From contig JAJYLG010000019.1 of NCBI GenBank assembly GCA_021787985.1, forward strand, positions 1 to 44,113: a stretch of DNA of 44,113 nucleotides. Direction: 5' to 3'. How positions within the stretch are numbered: position 1 is the first letter of the stretch; each line of letters opens with the position of its first letter. Of this stretch, positions 1 through 8,416 are shown piece after piece. Position numbers and translations under genes: made by a program. Under the pieces are notes generated by a model, which was given only the letters and a program-made list of their open reading frames with translations, made no database searches and was not told the origin of the DNA. The stretch comes from Chloroflexota bacterium. GTDB lineage: Bacteria; Chloroflexota; Dehalococcoidia; DSGV01.

Positions 1-1210
1 GCCAGATATTGTCGAGGGGCTTCGCGTCGAAGTCGTCCAGGTACCGAACGTACCGGAGCGAACGCCCGGTTGTCGCGACACGTCCGGCTCGCGCGAGCCT
101 TGCTACTCCCTGTGGCGTGGTTTTCCAGTGAAGCCCGGCTGGCGGAAGCCAGTCTTGGTTGCGAAACTGGACCTCGTGCCCCAGAAGGCTAGCCGGCGCG
201 CCTTGCGACGTTAGATCAGCTAACGTCGCAAGGCGCGCCGGATGCGTCACCAAGTGCTGCAGGTTTCCAATTGAGCCAGCCGTGCGATAGACTGACCGAT
301 CGTCAGCCTCGGACTTCTCACGGTAGAGCTGACGATACTTGACACGGCCGGCGTCCCGCGAATACCAGAGCAGGTAGTCGGCCACCGAAGACAAGACTGA
401 CCCCGAGAAGCCAGTCGTCTTGAGAAAAACGACCTGACCGACACAGTTTTCATTTCCAAACACCTCATCCAGCAAACACCGCACTCGGTGCACGTTCTCG
501 TCGCCGATCTGGACGAAGATGCTGCCGGTCTCGGTGAGCAGCTCGCGAGCGGCGACGAAGCGGTCGCGCAGGTACGTCAGGTAGGAGTGGATGCCCAGCT
601 CCCACGTGTCGCGGAACGCCTTCACCACCTCCGGCTCGCGCGCCATGTCCTCGACCTTGCCGTCCTTCACGTCGCGCTTGCGCGTCGAGACCTGCCAGTT
701 CGAGCCGAAGCGGATGCCGTAGGGCGGGTCGATGTAGATCATCTGGACCTTGCCCTTCAGCCCCTCCTTCTCGGCCAGCGACGTCATCACCAGCAGCGAG
801 TCGCCGAGCACCATGCGGTTCGACCAGTTCTGCTCGTGGTGGTAGAAGTCCACCAGCTCCTCGAACTGAATGCCGTTGAAGTCGGCGAAGAGGTTGAGCT
901 GCTCGGGCGCGGGCGACGCGGCGGCCGCGCGCCGGCGCACCTCCTCGATGATCGCCCGCGGCTGCACCTTCTCCTGGATGTAGACCGGCACGACGGGCAC
1001 TTCGAGCGGGTGCCGGTCCTGCTCGTCCTTGCCCTTCCAGACGAGCTGCGGGTCGAGCGACGGGTCGCGCGGGTAGAGCAGCTTCGACGGCGCGGCCTCG
1101 TCCTCGGCGACGAAGCCGCGCAACTCCTCGGTCGGGATGTTCGTGCGCTTGTCCTTGTGGCGCAGCGCCTCGACGTCGAGCTTTGCGCCGGACTTCTTTC
1201 GTGTTGCCAT
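1..1210 (-). CDS. mod: Type III-like DNA methyltransferase (Mod), C-terminus cut by window edge
   Basis: This is the modification subunit of a restriction-modification system, expected to methylate adenine within a short recognition sequence using S-adenosylmethionine. The frame is open from the ATG at 1210 to the left edge, giving about 403 residues, so the C-terminus is missing. The catalytic motif IV, DPPYGI, lies at residues 161-166 and is followed by GSNWQ. Motif IV ahead of the recognition domain is the beta-class order typical of Mod proteins. Near the cut edge the protein reads HWKTT and LRYVRYLDDF, strings I associate with this family. The ATG lies 2 bases after the hepT stop, so mod is the last gene of the res-mntA-hepT-mod operon. 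Base composition drops below about position 480: by hand count 421-480 is 45% GC against 70% at 601-660. That suggests a separately acquired recognition domain. Confidence 0.88.
   Translation of the reverse strand, partial: MATRKKSGAKLDVEALRHKDKRTNIPTEELRGFVAEDEAAPSKLLYPRDPSLDPQLVWKGKDEQDRHPLEVPVVPVYIQEKVQPRAIIEEVRRRAAAASPAPEQLNLFADFNGIQFEELVDFYHHEQNWSNRMVLGDSLLVMTSLAEKEGLKGKVQMIYIDPPYGIRFGSNWQVSTRKRDVKDGKVEDMAREPEVVKAFRDTWELGIHSYLTYLRDRFVAARELLTETGSIFVQIGDENVHRVRCLLDEVFGNENCVGQVVFLKTTGFSGSVLSSVADYLLWYSRDAGRVKYRQLYREKSEADDRSVYRTAGSIGNLQHLVTHPARLATLADLTSQGAPASLLGHEVQFRNQDWLPPAGLHWKTTPQGVARLARAGRVATTGRSLRYVRYLDDFDAKPLDNIW
193..241. repeat. Perfect 22-bp inverted repeat inside mod
   Basis: The arms at 193-214 and 220-241 are exact reverse complements and are separated by the 5 bases ATCAG. 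The repeat lies inside the mod reading frame and keeps it open, encoding PARLATLADLTSQGAPA. Either strand could form a very stable hairpin. It is not followed by a T-run on either side, so I do not call it a terminator. Confidence 0.85.
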
Positions 1211-1212
1211 CG

Positions 1213-1557
1213 CTACCCCTCCCCCTCCGGGGCGACCGCCTCGAGCGCGGTGATGACCGGCGGCAGGTCATGACGGACGATCTGCCACACGATGTCCAGG
1301 TCGACGCTGAAGTAGCCGTGGATCAGGCGGTCTCGTGTCGCCGCCATCGGGGCCCAGGGCAGGCCGGGATAGCGCTCCCTGGTCTCGGCGGAAACGCCCT
1401 TCGCCGCTTCGCCGAGGATTTCGAGGAGCCGCGTGAGCGCGAGCACCAGCACGTCGTCAGTGCCCATGTCCCTGCGTGTCCGTCCTTCCGTGAGCGAGAC
1501 AGCCCTCCGCGCCGCCGTCAGCATGTGGGTGAGCCGGTCGTCGTCACCGCGGGCCAA
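1213..1557 (-). CDS. hepT: HepT-like ribonuclease toxin (HEPN family)
   Basis: This 114-residue protein has the HEPN signature R-X4-H-X-Y as R75-DRLI-H80-G-Y82, within RDRLIHGYF. In studied HepT toxins this motif forms the RNA-cleaving site, and its Tyr is the residue adenylylated by the partner MntA. The start is a TTG at 1557 overlapping the end of mntA by 14 bases. A later ATG at 1524 is possible but would remove the start of the first helix. The stop lies 2 bases before the mod ATG. Toxin activity is inferred from the family and from the paired antitoxin gene. Confidence 0.88.
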   Translation of the reverse strand: MARGDDDRLTHMLTAARRAVSLTEGRTRRDMGTDDVLVLALTRLLEILGEAAKGVSAETRERYPGLPWAPMAATRDRLIHGYFSVDLDIVWQIVRHDLPPVITALEAVAPEGEG

Positions 1558-1846
1558 ACAGGACCTCCGCCTCCGCCTGCACCTTCTTCCTGATGCGCGG
1601 GCTGAGGAACTGCGGTGTGTTCAGGTCCACCCGGCGCCCCAGGAGCCGCGAGAGCTCGGCCTCGATATCGAAGAAGGCGAGCCCCGGGGTGCGGCCCGGC
1701 TCGAACTCGACCAGCACGTCGATGTCGCTGTCGGGGCGGAAGTCTGGCCGCAGGACCGAGCCGAAGAGCGCCAGCCTGCGGATATGGTGGTGGCGGCAGA
1801 ACTCCGCCAGTGTGTCCGATGGCAACTGGATCGGCCGGGTCGTCAT
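1544..1846 (-). CDS. mntA: MntA-like nucleotidyltransferase antitoxin
   Basis: This 100-residue minimal nucleotidyltransferase has the motif G29-S30-X10-D41-X-D43, which binds the metal and nucleotide in the MNT family. A further acidic residue in RRVDLN probably completes the site. In characterised pairs MntA transfers AMP groups to a HepT tyrosine and so silences the ribonuclease. The ATG at 1846 overlaps the res stop codon in an ATGA arrangement, and the gene end overlaps hepT by 14 bases, so expression is probably translationally coupled. The order antitoxin then toxin is usual for this family. What is unusual is its place between the two restriction-modification genes. Confidence 0.88.
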   Translation of the reverse strand: MTTRPIQLPSDTLAEFCRHHHIRRLALFGSVLRPDFRPDSDIDVLVEFEPGRTPGLAFFDIEAELSRLLGRRVDLNTPQFLSPRIRKKVQAEAEVLFGPR

Positions 1847-4821
1847 AGCGCCCCCACTATAACCGCGACGGCCGCGCGGATGGTGCGCTGCGCGTCCCAG
1901 GGGTCGGTGACCTCGACGAAGGCCCAGCGCCCGAAGCCGCCGTGCGCGTTCACCGCGGGCAACCAGAGCGTGCGCGCCGTGGCCGTCTTCGCGGCCTTGT
2001 CCTTCTTCTTCTCGCCGCTCACCTCGACGATCAGGTTCAGCAGGTCTTCCGGCCCGCGTCCGTCGTCCAGGCGCACGATGAAGTCGGGCAGGTACTGGCG
2101 CTCCTCGCCGTTCAGCGTATACGGGATGACGAAGCCGAGCCCCTGGTTCTTGACGTAGGCGCGCACCTCGTCCATGTCCTCGAGCGCCTGCGCCATCTTC
2201 TGCTCCCAGGATTCGGTGTCGGCGACGACGTGCGAGACGTGGCAGCGGTCGGCGCGCGTCTGGTAGACGGGCTTGGTCGTGTCGAAGTCGACGTAGCGCG
2301 TCGAGCCGACCGGGTCGTAGGGCCGCAGGATTGGCTTCAGCGTCCTTGCGCCGTCGTTCGAGGCGACGATCGAGCGGTAGATGCGGTCGGCGGCGTCGCG
2401 GGCAAACTCAATCAGGAGCAGCAGTTGGGGGAAGGTGTTGTCCTTCATGGTCACACACTCGTCGAGCCAGCGGCGTGCGATGTCGACAAGCTGCGGGAAC
2501 AGCCACGGCTTCACCGCGCCGTTGTCGTCGCGGAAGTAATTCTCCAGCGTCAGATTCGCCAGCGCGAAGGCCACCTCCTGCAAGCGCCGACGCCTCAGGT
2601 CGTCGAGCGTGTGCACCGCCGACTCGCCGACGATCGGCGACAACTCCGTCTTCGTCGGCACATCGGCCGTCGAGAGCGCCAGCCGTGCGTCTTCGTCGAA
2701 GCGCGCGGTGATGCGCTCGGCCGGCAGGTCGTAGCGGTAGCCGATCAGGCGGGGGAAGGTGATCTCGCGGGCGGCGCGTTCCGCGAGCGCGCGCACGCGC
2801 GTGACGACGCGCGGCGGCTGCGGGTCGGGGTTCGTGCCGGACGTGGGGATGAAGGAGAACGGCACGCCGTAGACCTCGGCGTACTCCGGCTCGAACATGC
2901 CGTCGTCATTGGTGGTGTAGCTCATGCGGCGCAGGCCGCGGCCGACCACCTGCTCGCAGAGGAGCTGCGTGCCGAACGCGCGCAGGCCGAGGATGTGCGT
3001 GACGGTGTTGGCGTCCCAGCCCTCCGTGAGCATCGAGACCGAGACGACGCACCTGACGTCCTCGCCGAGCTTGCCGCGCTTGCCGACGGTGTTCATCACC
3101 TCGCGCAGCAGGTCCTCGTCGGTGAGCTGCTCCGCGTCGCGTCCCGGGAAACGAGCGCGGTACTCCGCCTTGAACTCGTCGATCTCCGCGGCGGCGATCC
3201 TCTTGAACTCGGCGCTCATCGCCTCGCCCGACTCGAGCTGCTCGCTGTCGACCAAGATGGTGTTCGGGCGCGCGCTCCAGCCGCCGCCACGCTCGTTGCT
3301 GAAAAGCGCGAGCTGGCCGGGCACGACGATGGGGGAGTCTTCGCTGAGCGTCTTCTGCCAGCCGGCGATGTAGTCGTAGACGAGCTTCGACACGTTGGTG
3401 TTGTTGCAGACGACGATGAAGACGGGCGGCGTCATGCCGGCCGCGCGCGCGGCGCTCGATTCCCACTGTCGGTAGTATTTCTCGTAGTTGCCGTAGAGGC
3501 TGTGGAGCGCGCCCTGCAGCTCGGCCGGTAGGTTGGGCTCGCCGCTCACCGCGTCGGTGCCGCGGCCCTTCTTTGGCAGGTGCTCGCGGACGCGCAGCCA
3601 GAGGTCGCGGTATGTCGGCTGGTCGTCGGTCATCGAGTCGTCGGCAACCGGCACGCGCGGCACCTTGACGATGCCGCTCTCGATGGCGTCGATCAGGGAG
3701 AAGTCGGAGACCACCCAGGGGAACAGCGTGCCCTCGCTGTAGCCGGAGCCGCGCAGGAAGAAGGGCGTCGCGGAGAGGTCGTACACGGCCCGCACGCCGA
3801 GCTTGTTCCGCACGGCCTCCAGCCCGGAAATCCAGACGCGCGCCTCCTCGTCGCGCTTCTCCGCCTCTTTGCGCTCCTCGCCGGTGAGCTTCACGTCGTC
3901 GCCACCGACGCGGCGCCGGTAGCAGTGATGCGCCTCGTCGTTGATGACGATGATGTTCCGCTTCGGCGCCAGCTCGCGGCAGACGCGGGCCACCATCTGC
4001 TCGGGCGTCTCGACGAACGGGCTCTCACCGTCCCGCGCGAGGATGCGCTTCGTCAGGCGGCTGGCATCGCCGCGGTCCCGTTGCGTGAAGGCGTGGAAGT
4101 TGGTGATGACGATCTTCGCCTTGCCCAGCTTCTCCAGCCACTCTGCCGGGAGGATATCGCGCTCGCGGTAGTAGTTGTTCGGGTCGTTCGGCAGCAGCAC
4201 CCGCAAGCGGTCACGGATCGTGATGCCGGGCGTGACGATGAGGAAGGCGTCCGAGAAGCGCGCGTCCTGGGGGTTCGCGAGCTTGTTCAGCGCCTGCCAC
4301 GCGATAAGCATCGCCATGACGACGGTCTTGCCGGCGCCCGTGGCCATCTTGACGGCCATGCGATAGAGCAAGGGGTTGGCGTCTTCGTTGAAGCGCCGCA
4401 GCTCATTCTCGATCCAGGCGTCCCCGTACCTCTTCGCCACCTCGGTGACGTAGATCGCGGTCTCCAGCGCCTCGATCTGGCAGAAGAAGAGTTTGCGCTC
4501 GCGATCGGGGTGCGTCCAATAATCCAGGAGCCGCCGAGTGGCAGTCGTGACTTCGAGGTAGCCACCCTTTCGCCAGGGAGCAACCCGTTCGCGAATTCGG
4601 TTGATGAACTTGTTCTCCTCAACTCGGTCCTTCGTCCACTCGGTGTCGAAGGCGAGCTGCTTGCCCCTTTTCTTGGCGGCGGGTATCGGCATGAAGTAGG
4701 AGCTGACGCGGCGCGCCTCTACTATCTCGTTCGTGATGCCCTCTTCCGAGAAGCGGAAGTGGCGCCGAGGCTCCTCGTAAGGGGAGTTCAGGACCGGGTT
4801 CTCGATGGCGACCTGCGGCAT
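1843..4821 (-). CDS. res: Type III-like restriction enzyme Res subunit (SF2 helicase plus nuclease)
   Basis: This 992-residue protein should act with Mod to translocate along and cut unmodified DNA. The Walker A motif ATGAGKT is at residues 160-166, the DEAH box at 295-298, and the helicase motif VI-like string QVVGRGLRR lies in the second RecA-like domain after EGWDANTV. The C-terminus has a probable PD-(D/E)xK nuclease: PD at 912-913 and IVEVSGEK near 931-938. Here Ser stands where the motif Lys is usual, with lysines directly after. I chose the ATG at 4821 because it starts MPQVAIENP, follows a GAGGG ribosome site, and lies downstream of a TATAAT box. An in-frame extension upstream to 5169 reads as non-coding, Arg-rich sequence. 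It is first in the operon. Confidence 0.9.
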   Translation of the reverse strand: MPQVAIENPVLNSPYEEPRRHFRFSEEGITNEIVEARRVSSYFMPIPAAKKRGKQLAFDTEWTKDRVEENKFINRIRERVAPWRKGGYLEVTTATRRLLDYWTHPDRERKLFFCQIEALETAIYVTEVAKRYGDAWIENELRRFNEDANPLLYRMAVKMATGAGKTVVMAMLIAWQALNKLANPQDARFSDAFLIVTPGITIRDRLRVLLPNDPNNYYRERDILPAEWLEKLGKAKIVITNFHAFTQRDRGDASRLTKRILARDGESPFVETPEQMVARVCRELAPKRNIIVINDEAHHCYRRRVGGDDVKLTGEERKEAEKRDEEARVWISGLEAVRNKLGVRAVYDLSATPFFLRGSGYSEGTLFPWVVSDFSLIDAIESGIVKVPRVPVADDSMTDDQPTYRDLWLRVREHLPKKGRGTDAVSGEPNLPAELQGALHSLYGNYEKYYRQWESSAARAAGMTPPVFIVVCNNTNVSKLVYDYIAGWQKTLSEDSPIVVPGQLALFSNERGGGWSARPNTILVDSEQLESGEAMSAEFKRIAAAEIDEFKAEYRARFPGRDAEQLTDEDLLREVMNTVGKRGKLGEDVRCVVSVSMLTEGWDANTVTHILGLRAFGTQLLCEQVVGRGLRRMSYTTNDDGMFEPEYAEVYGVPFSFIPTSGTNPDPQPPRVVTRVRALAERAAREITFPRLIGYRYDLPAERITARFDEDARLALSTADVPTKTELSPIVGESAVHTLDDLRRRRLQEVAFALANLTLENYFRDDNGAVKPWLFPQLVDIARRWLDECVTMKDNTFPQLLLLIEFARDAADRIYRSIVASNDGARTLKPILRPYDPVGSTRYVDFDTTKPVYQTRADRCHVSHVVADTESWEQKMAQALEDMDEVRAYVKNQGLGFVIPYTLNGEERQYLPDFIVRLDDGRGPEDLLNLIVEVSGEKKKDKAAKTATARTLWLPAVNAHGGFGRWAFVEVTDPWDAQRTIRAAVAVIVGAL

Positions 4822-4854
4822 GGCTGGCCCTCGGTGAGTGTTGGCCTTCAGCGG

Positions 4855-4860
4855 ATTATA
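4855..4860 (-). promoter_or_regulatory. Candidate -10 box of the res-mntA-hepT-mod operon
   Basis: On the minus strand this is a perfect TATAAT, rare in such GC-rich DNA, 33 bases upstream of the res ATG. No good -35 hexamer is seen at 16-18 bases. The AT-rich box fits a constitutive or acquired promoter. Confidence 0.5.
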
Positions 4861-5009
4861 CCGCCCGAGATGGCACCGAAGGTAGCTTGGCGAGGAGCCA
4901 GCCACAGATCGAGAACGACCACAGCGCGGCCCGGCAACCCCCAGGGCAGCGCGTGCCGGGCACCCTCGAACGTGCGCCGGCACGGCTCGGCGGCCGGCCG
5001 ACGGCGCGG

Positions 5010-5294
5010 TTAGCGGAAGCTCGCGACGAAGTCGTCGATCGGGATCGCCGGCAGCGTCATGACGCGGACGCTGCCGCGCGCGGCGAGCTCGGCCGAGACG
5101 CGTGCCACCGTGCCGTTGTCGGCCGCTTCCACCACGTTGACGAAGTCGTAGAGGCCGAGCGTGGCCCATTGGCTGAGCACGCGCACGCCCATGCGCTCCA
5201 GCTCCTGATTGACCTCCTTGATGCGGCCGGGGTTCTGCTTGATGGTCTCGGCTCCCTCGTCCGTGAGCGAGCTGAGCATGATGTAGGTGGCCAT
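5010..5294 (-). CDS. GYD-domain protein
   Basis: This 94-residue protein begins MATYIMLSSLTDEGAETIKQ and has the GLYDFVNVVEAAD core, which places it in the GYD family of small dimeric alpha/beta-barrel (ferredoxin-like) proteins. No catalytic role is established for the family. A ribosome site reading AAGGAG precedes the ATG at 5294. It lies alone between the ridA end (5410) and the defence operon promoter. The family assignment is firm, the function unknown. Confidence 0.85.
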   Translation of the reverse strand: MATYIMLSSLTDEGAETIKQNPGRIKEVNQELERMGVRVLSQWATLGLYDFVNVVEAADNGTVARVSAELAARGSVRVMTLPAIPIDDFVASFR

Positions 5295-5409
5295 GGTCGC
5301 CGCTCCTTCCGTGGCTGACCGGCTTCCCGGGCGGTCACCGGGTGGTGGTGAAAGGCATTATGGCGCGGTGGCGATGCGTTGACGAGAGGGCAGCCTCACG
5401 TCGCAGACC

Positions 5410-5886
5410 TCAGGTTGCGAGCGCATCGGCCCGCAGGAGCGCGATGGCGTCGATCTCCACCGGCACGTCGGCCGGCAGCTCGGCCACGCCGACAGCCGAG
5501 CGCGTCGCGAGCCCTGCGTCCCCCAGCACGTCGACCAGCAGCTTGCTGGCGCCGTCGGCGACCTGCGGCTGCGCGTTGAAGCCCGGCGCGCTGGCCACGA
5601 ATACGGTGATGCGCAGCAGCCGCTCGATCTGGTCGAGCGAGGCCGCGGCTTCGCGGAGGGCGGAGAGGAGGTTGAGGGCGGCGATGCGCGCCGCCTCCTG
5701 GCCGGTCGTTATGTCAATGCCAGCCCCCAGCTTGCCCCTCTTCCACGGCTTCCCCTCCACGAACGGTACCTGCCCACTGACGAAGACCAGCCGGTCGGCG
5801 CGCACCGTGGGCGTGTAGGCGGCGAGCGCCCGCGGCGGCGGCGGCAGGCGCAGCCCGAGGGCGGCCAGCCGCTCCTCGGCGCTCAC
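5410..5886 (-). CDS. ridA: RidA family enamine/imine deaminase
   Basis: RidA proteins hydrolyse reactive enamines and imines released by PLP enzymes such as threonine dehydratase. The 158-residue sequence has FVSGQVPF near the N-terminus and the C-terminal signature TRSAVGVAELPADVPVEI, whose Arg corresponds to the catalytic arginine of active RidA members. The ITVFVASAPGFN strand is also typical. The GTG at 5886 overlaps the parB stop as GTGA. An adjacent GTG at 5889 would add one residue. It is probably the last gene of the origin-type operon, an unusual neighbour for parB. Confidence 0.87.
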   Translation of the reverse strand: MSAEERLAALGLRLPPPPRALAAYTPTVRADRLVFVSGQVPFVEGKPWKRGKLGAGIDITTGQEAARIAALNLLSALREAAASLDQIERLLRITVFVASAPGFNAQPQVADGASKLLVDVLGDAGLATRSAVGVAELPADVPVEIDAIALLRADALAT

Positions 5887-6773
5887 CACGTGTCGTCCGC
5901 GGGCGCCACGAGGCTCAGCAACTGATCGAGCTGCTCGTCGGTGTGGCAGTCGATCACGACGCGGGTGAGGCGTCGGCGCTTCTCCACCGCGACGTGCGTG
6001 CCGAGCGCCTGGGTGAGCCGTCGGGCGATGGCCTCGAGCTGCGGGTCGGCGCGGCGTGCGCCTTTGGCGACGGGGCGCGCCGGAGCGGCGGAGTGCGTCG
6101 CCTCTTGGGAGCGGCGCACCATCTCCTCGGTCTGGCGCACGGTGAGGTCGTGCTGTTCGATGAGCTCGAGCGCCTTGAGCTGCGCGGCCTCTTCCCGCAG
6201 GCCCAGCAGGGCGCGGGCGTGGCCCTCGCTGATGCGGGACGCCGCCAGCGCCACGCGGACGCTGTCGGGCAGTCCAAGCAAGCGCAGCGTGTTGGTGATG
6301 GTGACGCGGCTCTTGCCGACGCGCTGGGCCACCTCCTCCTGGGTGAGGCTGTATTCGTCCACGAGGCGGCGGAAGGCGAGCGCCTCCTCCAGCGGGGTGA
6401 GGTCGGCCCGCTGCACGTTCTCGATGAGGGCGAGGGCGAGCATATCCTGGGCGCTCGCCTCGCGGATGACGACCGGCACCCGTTGGTGGCCGGCCATGCG
6501 CGCTGCCTGCCAGCGGCGCTCGCCGGCGATGAGCTGGTAGGTGACGGCACCGGAGTCGCTGGCGCGCCGGCTCACGACCAGCGGCTGGAGGATGCCATGC
6601 TCGCGGATGCTGGCGGCCAGCTCCTCGAGGGCCTGGGGGTCCATGGCGCCGCGGGGCTGTTCGGGGTTGGGGACGATCAGGTCGATGTCCACGTCGTCCG
6701 CTTGGAGTGCGCTGGCCGTGGTGGGGATGAGCGCGCCGAGACCGCGACCGAGGCCTGTCTTATGTCTGAACAT
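5883..6773 (-). CDS. parB: Chromosome partitioning protein ParB
   Basis: ParB binds parS sites, spreads along DNA as a CTP-dependent clamp, and with ParA segregates the origin region. The 296-residue protein starts with the basic leader HKTGLGRGLGALIP, found in chromosomal ParB. It then shows the N-terminal CTP-binding domain with GERRWQAA and ENVQRADL, a helix-turn-helix within LTQEEVAQRVGKSRVTITN, and a C-terminal dimerisation region ending VVIDCHTDEQLDQLL. It follows parA by 9 bases. A parS-like site lies about 4.4 kb upstream in the same operon. Confidence 0.96.
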   Translation of the reverse strand: MFRHKTGLGRGLGALIPTTASALQADDVDIDLIVPNPEQPRGAMDPQALEELAASIREHGILQPLVVSRRASDSGAVTYQLIAGERRWQAARMAGHQRVPVVIREASAQDMLALALIENVQRADLTPLEEALAFRRLVDEYSLTQEEVAQRVGKSRVTITNTLRLLGLPDSVRVALAASRISEGHARALLGLREEAAQLKALELIEQHDLTVRQTEEMVRRSQEATHSAAPARPVAKGARRADPQLEAIARRLTQALGTHVAVEKRRRLTRVVIDCHTDEQLDQLLSLVAPADDTW

Positions 6774-6782
6774 CGCAGCACC

Positions 6783-7553
6783 TCACGTGGTGACCCGGGC
6801 CGTCCGGGTCAGGAACTCGTCTGCCAGGGCTCGGTAAGCGATGGCGCCGCGCGAGCCCGGGTCGTAGCGGAGGATCGGCATGCCGTGGCTGGGCGCTTCG
6901 CTCAGCCGCACGCTACGCGGGATGACCGTGTCGTAGGTTTGGGGGAAGTGGCGCCGGACCTCCTCTTCCACCTGCTGGGAGAGGTTCGTGCGGCCGTCGA
7001 ACATCGTCAGGACCAGACCGCTGAGCCACAGGCGCTGGTTGAGGTTCTGGCGCACGAGCTCGACCGTGCCGACGAGCTGGGTCAATCCTTCGAGCGCCAG
7101 GTACTCGCACTGGACCGGCACCAGCACCTCGTCCGCAGCGGCGAGGGCGTTGACGGTCAGCAGGCCGAGCGACGGCGGGCAATCCACGAAGACGAACTCG
7201 TGTGGCACGGGGTCGGCCTGGAGGCTGCGCCGCAGGCGGAACTCGCGCGCCATGAGCGGGACGAGCTCCACCTCGGCACCGGCCAGGTCGCGTGTCGCCG
7301 GCACGATGTCGAGCAGGTCCACGGCCGTGGGCTGCGCGAGGCCGGCGATCGGCAGACCATCCAAGAGGGCGGCGTACACGGACTGCTCGTAGTCCGCTTC
7401 GACGCCGAGGCCGCTGGTGGCGTTGGACTGGGCGTCGAGGTCGATCAGCAGCGTGCGGTGGCCGGCGCTGGCGAGGTAGGCGCCGAGGTTGATGGCGGTG
7501 GTGGTCTTACCGACCCCGCCCTTCTGGTTGGCCAGTGCGATGATCAGGCTCAT
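6783..7553 (-). CDS. parA: Chromosome partitioning ATPase ParA (Soj)
   Basis: This 256-residue ATPase cycles on the nucleoid and moves ParB-parS complexes apart. The deviant Walker A motif KGGVGKTT is at residues 11-18, with both signature lysines (K11 and K16). VFVDCPPSLG forms the switch/Walker B region, and LTMFDGRTNLSQQV is characteristic of Soj-type ParA. The short N-terminus, with no helix-turn-helix domain, points to the chromosomal type. I chose the ATG at 7553, which overlaps the upstream kinase stop as ATGA. An in-frame extension further upstream is Arg/Pro-rich and lies within the kinase gene. Confidence 0.96.
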   Translation of the reverse strand: MSLIIALANQKGGVGKTTTAINLGAYLASAGHRTLLIDLDAQSNATSGLGVEADYEQSVYAALLDGLPIAGLAQPTAVDLLDIVPATRDLAGAEVELVPLMAREFRLRRSLQADPVPHEFVFVDCPPSLGLLTVNALAAADEVLVPVQCEYLALEGLTQLVGTVELVRQNLNQRLWLSGLVLTMFDGRTNLSQQVEEEVRRHFPQTYDTVIPRSVRLSEAPSHGMPILRYDPGSRGAIAYRALADEFLTRTARVTT

Positions 7554-8404
7554 TCGACCGCCACCTCCACGTGGGATGCGCGTCGCGCCTCGATGGCGTC
7601 GCGGCCGGCGAGCGAGCTCGTGCCCTCGCCCTCGACGGCGAAGGACGCGGCCGTGGCCGCGAAGGCGAGGGCCTCGTCGTCGTCGCCCGTCTCGGCGAGG
7701 CGGATGCAGAAGGCGGCGGCGAACACGTCGCCGGCGCCGGTGGGATCGCGTTCGACCGTGGGGAACGCGGGCACGAAACGGGAGCCGCGCGCGTGATAGC
7801 AGGTGGCGCCATGCGGGCCATTGGTGACGACGACGCGGGCGTAGCGGCCGAGGAGGTCGCGAACGGTGCGTTCGAGCGGCCAGCAGGGCAGGTCCTCCGT
7901 GCTTAGGAAGCAGGTGGCGAGGTGGGCGCACGGGAGGTCGGGCAGGCCACGGTTGGAATCACGCGGCACGACGAGCCCGCCGGCCGCGACGGTGCGGAGG
8001 TAGCCCTGGAGGCAGATGCCGGCGATGTGGCGCTCGGGCAGGACGGCGACCGTGGCGGGCGGGGCTTCGCCGAGAATCGGACCGACGAGCACCAGGTCAC
8101 CAGGGCGGAAGGCAGCGGCGACGATCTCGGGCAGCAGCGGGGCGGGGCGTCCCTGGACACGCTGCTCCCGCCCGAGCGGGGTGTAGGTGTTCTGGAAGCG
8201 CACGGTGGAGGCGATCGGTGCGACGGTCGCGCCTTCGGCGAGCGCGCCGAAGAGCGGGAGGTCGTGAGTGGCGATGGCGCCGACCCAGGCAGCGGGAAGC
8301 CCGAGCGCGCGGACCGTGGCGGTGGCGTACACGGCGGTGCCGCCCGGACGGAGCCCGGACGGCGCGACGTCGAGCACGGGGTTGCCGACGGTCAGCAGGC
8401 GCAC
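7550..8404 (-). CDS. PfkB family sugar/nucleoside kinase
   Basis: This 284-residue ribokinase-fold enzyme transfers a phosphate from ATP to a sugar or nucleoside hydroxyl. The family's second signature is clear as DPTGAGDVFAAAF near the C-terminus, with the catalytic Asp in GAGD, and GGTAVYATATVRALG forms the N-terminal substrate region. The substrate cannot be read from sequence. It lies between jag and parA, where many genomes carry mnmE, mnmG and rsmG, and its end overlaps parA by 4 bases, so it belongs to the same transcript. Confidence 0.85.
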   Translation of the reverse strand: MRLLTVGNPVLDVAPSGLRPGGTAVYATATVRALGLPAAWVGAIATHDLPLFGALAEGATVAPIASTVRFQNTYTPLGREQRVQGRPAPLLPEIVAAAFRPGDLVLVGPILGEAPPATVAVLPERHIAGICLQGYLRTVAAGGLVVPRDSNRGLPDLPCAHLATCFLSTEDLPCWPLERTVRDLLGRYARVVVTNGPHGATCYHARGSRFVPAFPTVERDPTGAGDVFAAAFCIRLAETGDDDEALAFAATAASFAVEGEGTSSLAGRDAIEARRASHVEVAVE

Positions 8405-8416
8405 GCGCGCTTTGGC

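Noticed and set aside
1942-3531. Long plus-strand open frame opposite res
   Set aside because: It is rich in Arg, Leu and Val with no motifs, and mirrors the codon phase of res, a common effect in GC-rich DNA. res has full helicase motifs.
4822-5169. N-terminal extension of the Res frame
   Set aside because: The added 116 residues are Arg/Gly-rich and cross the TATAAT box and a good ribosome site; the ATG at 4821 starts the conserved protein.
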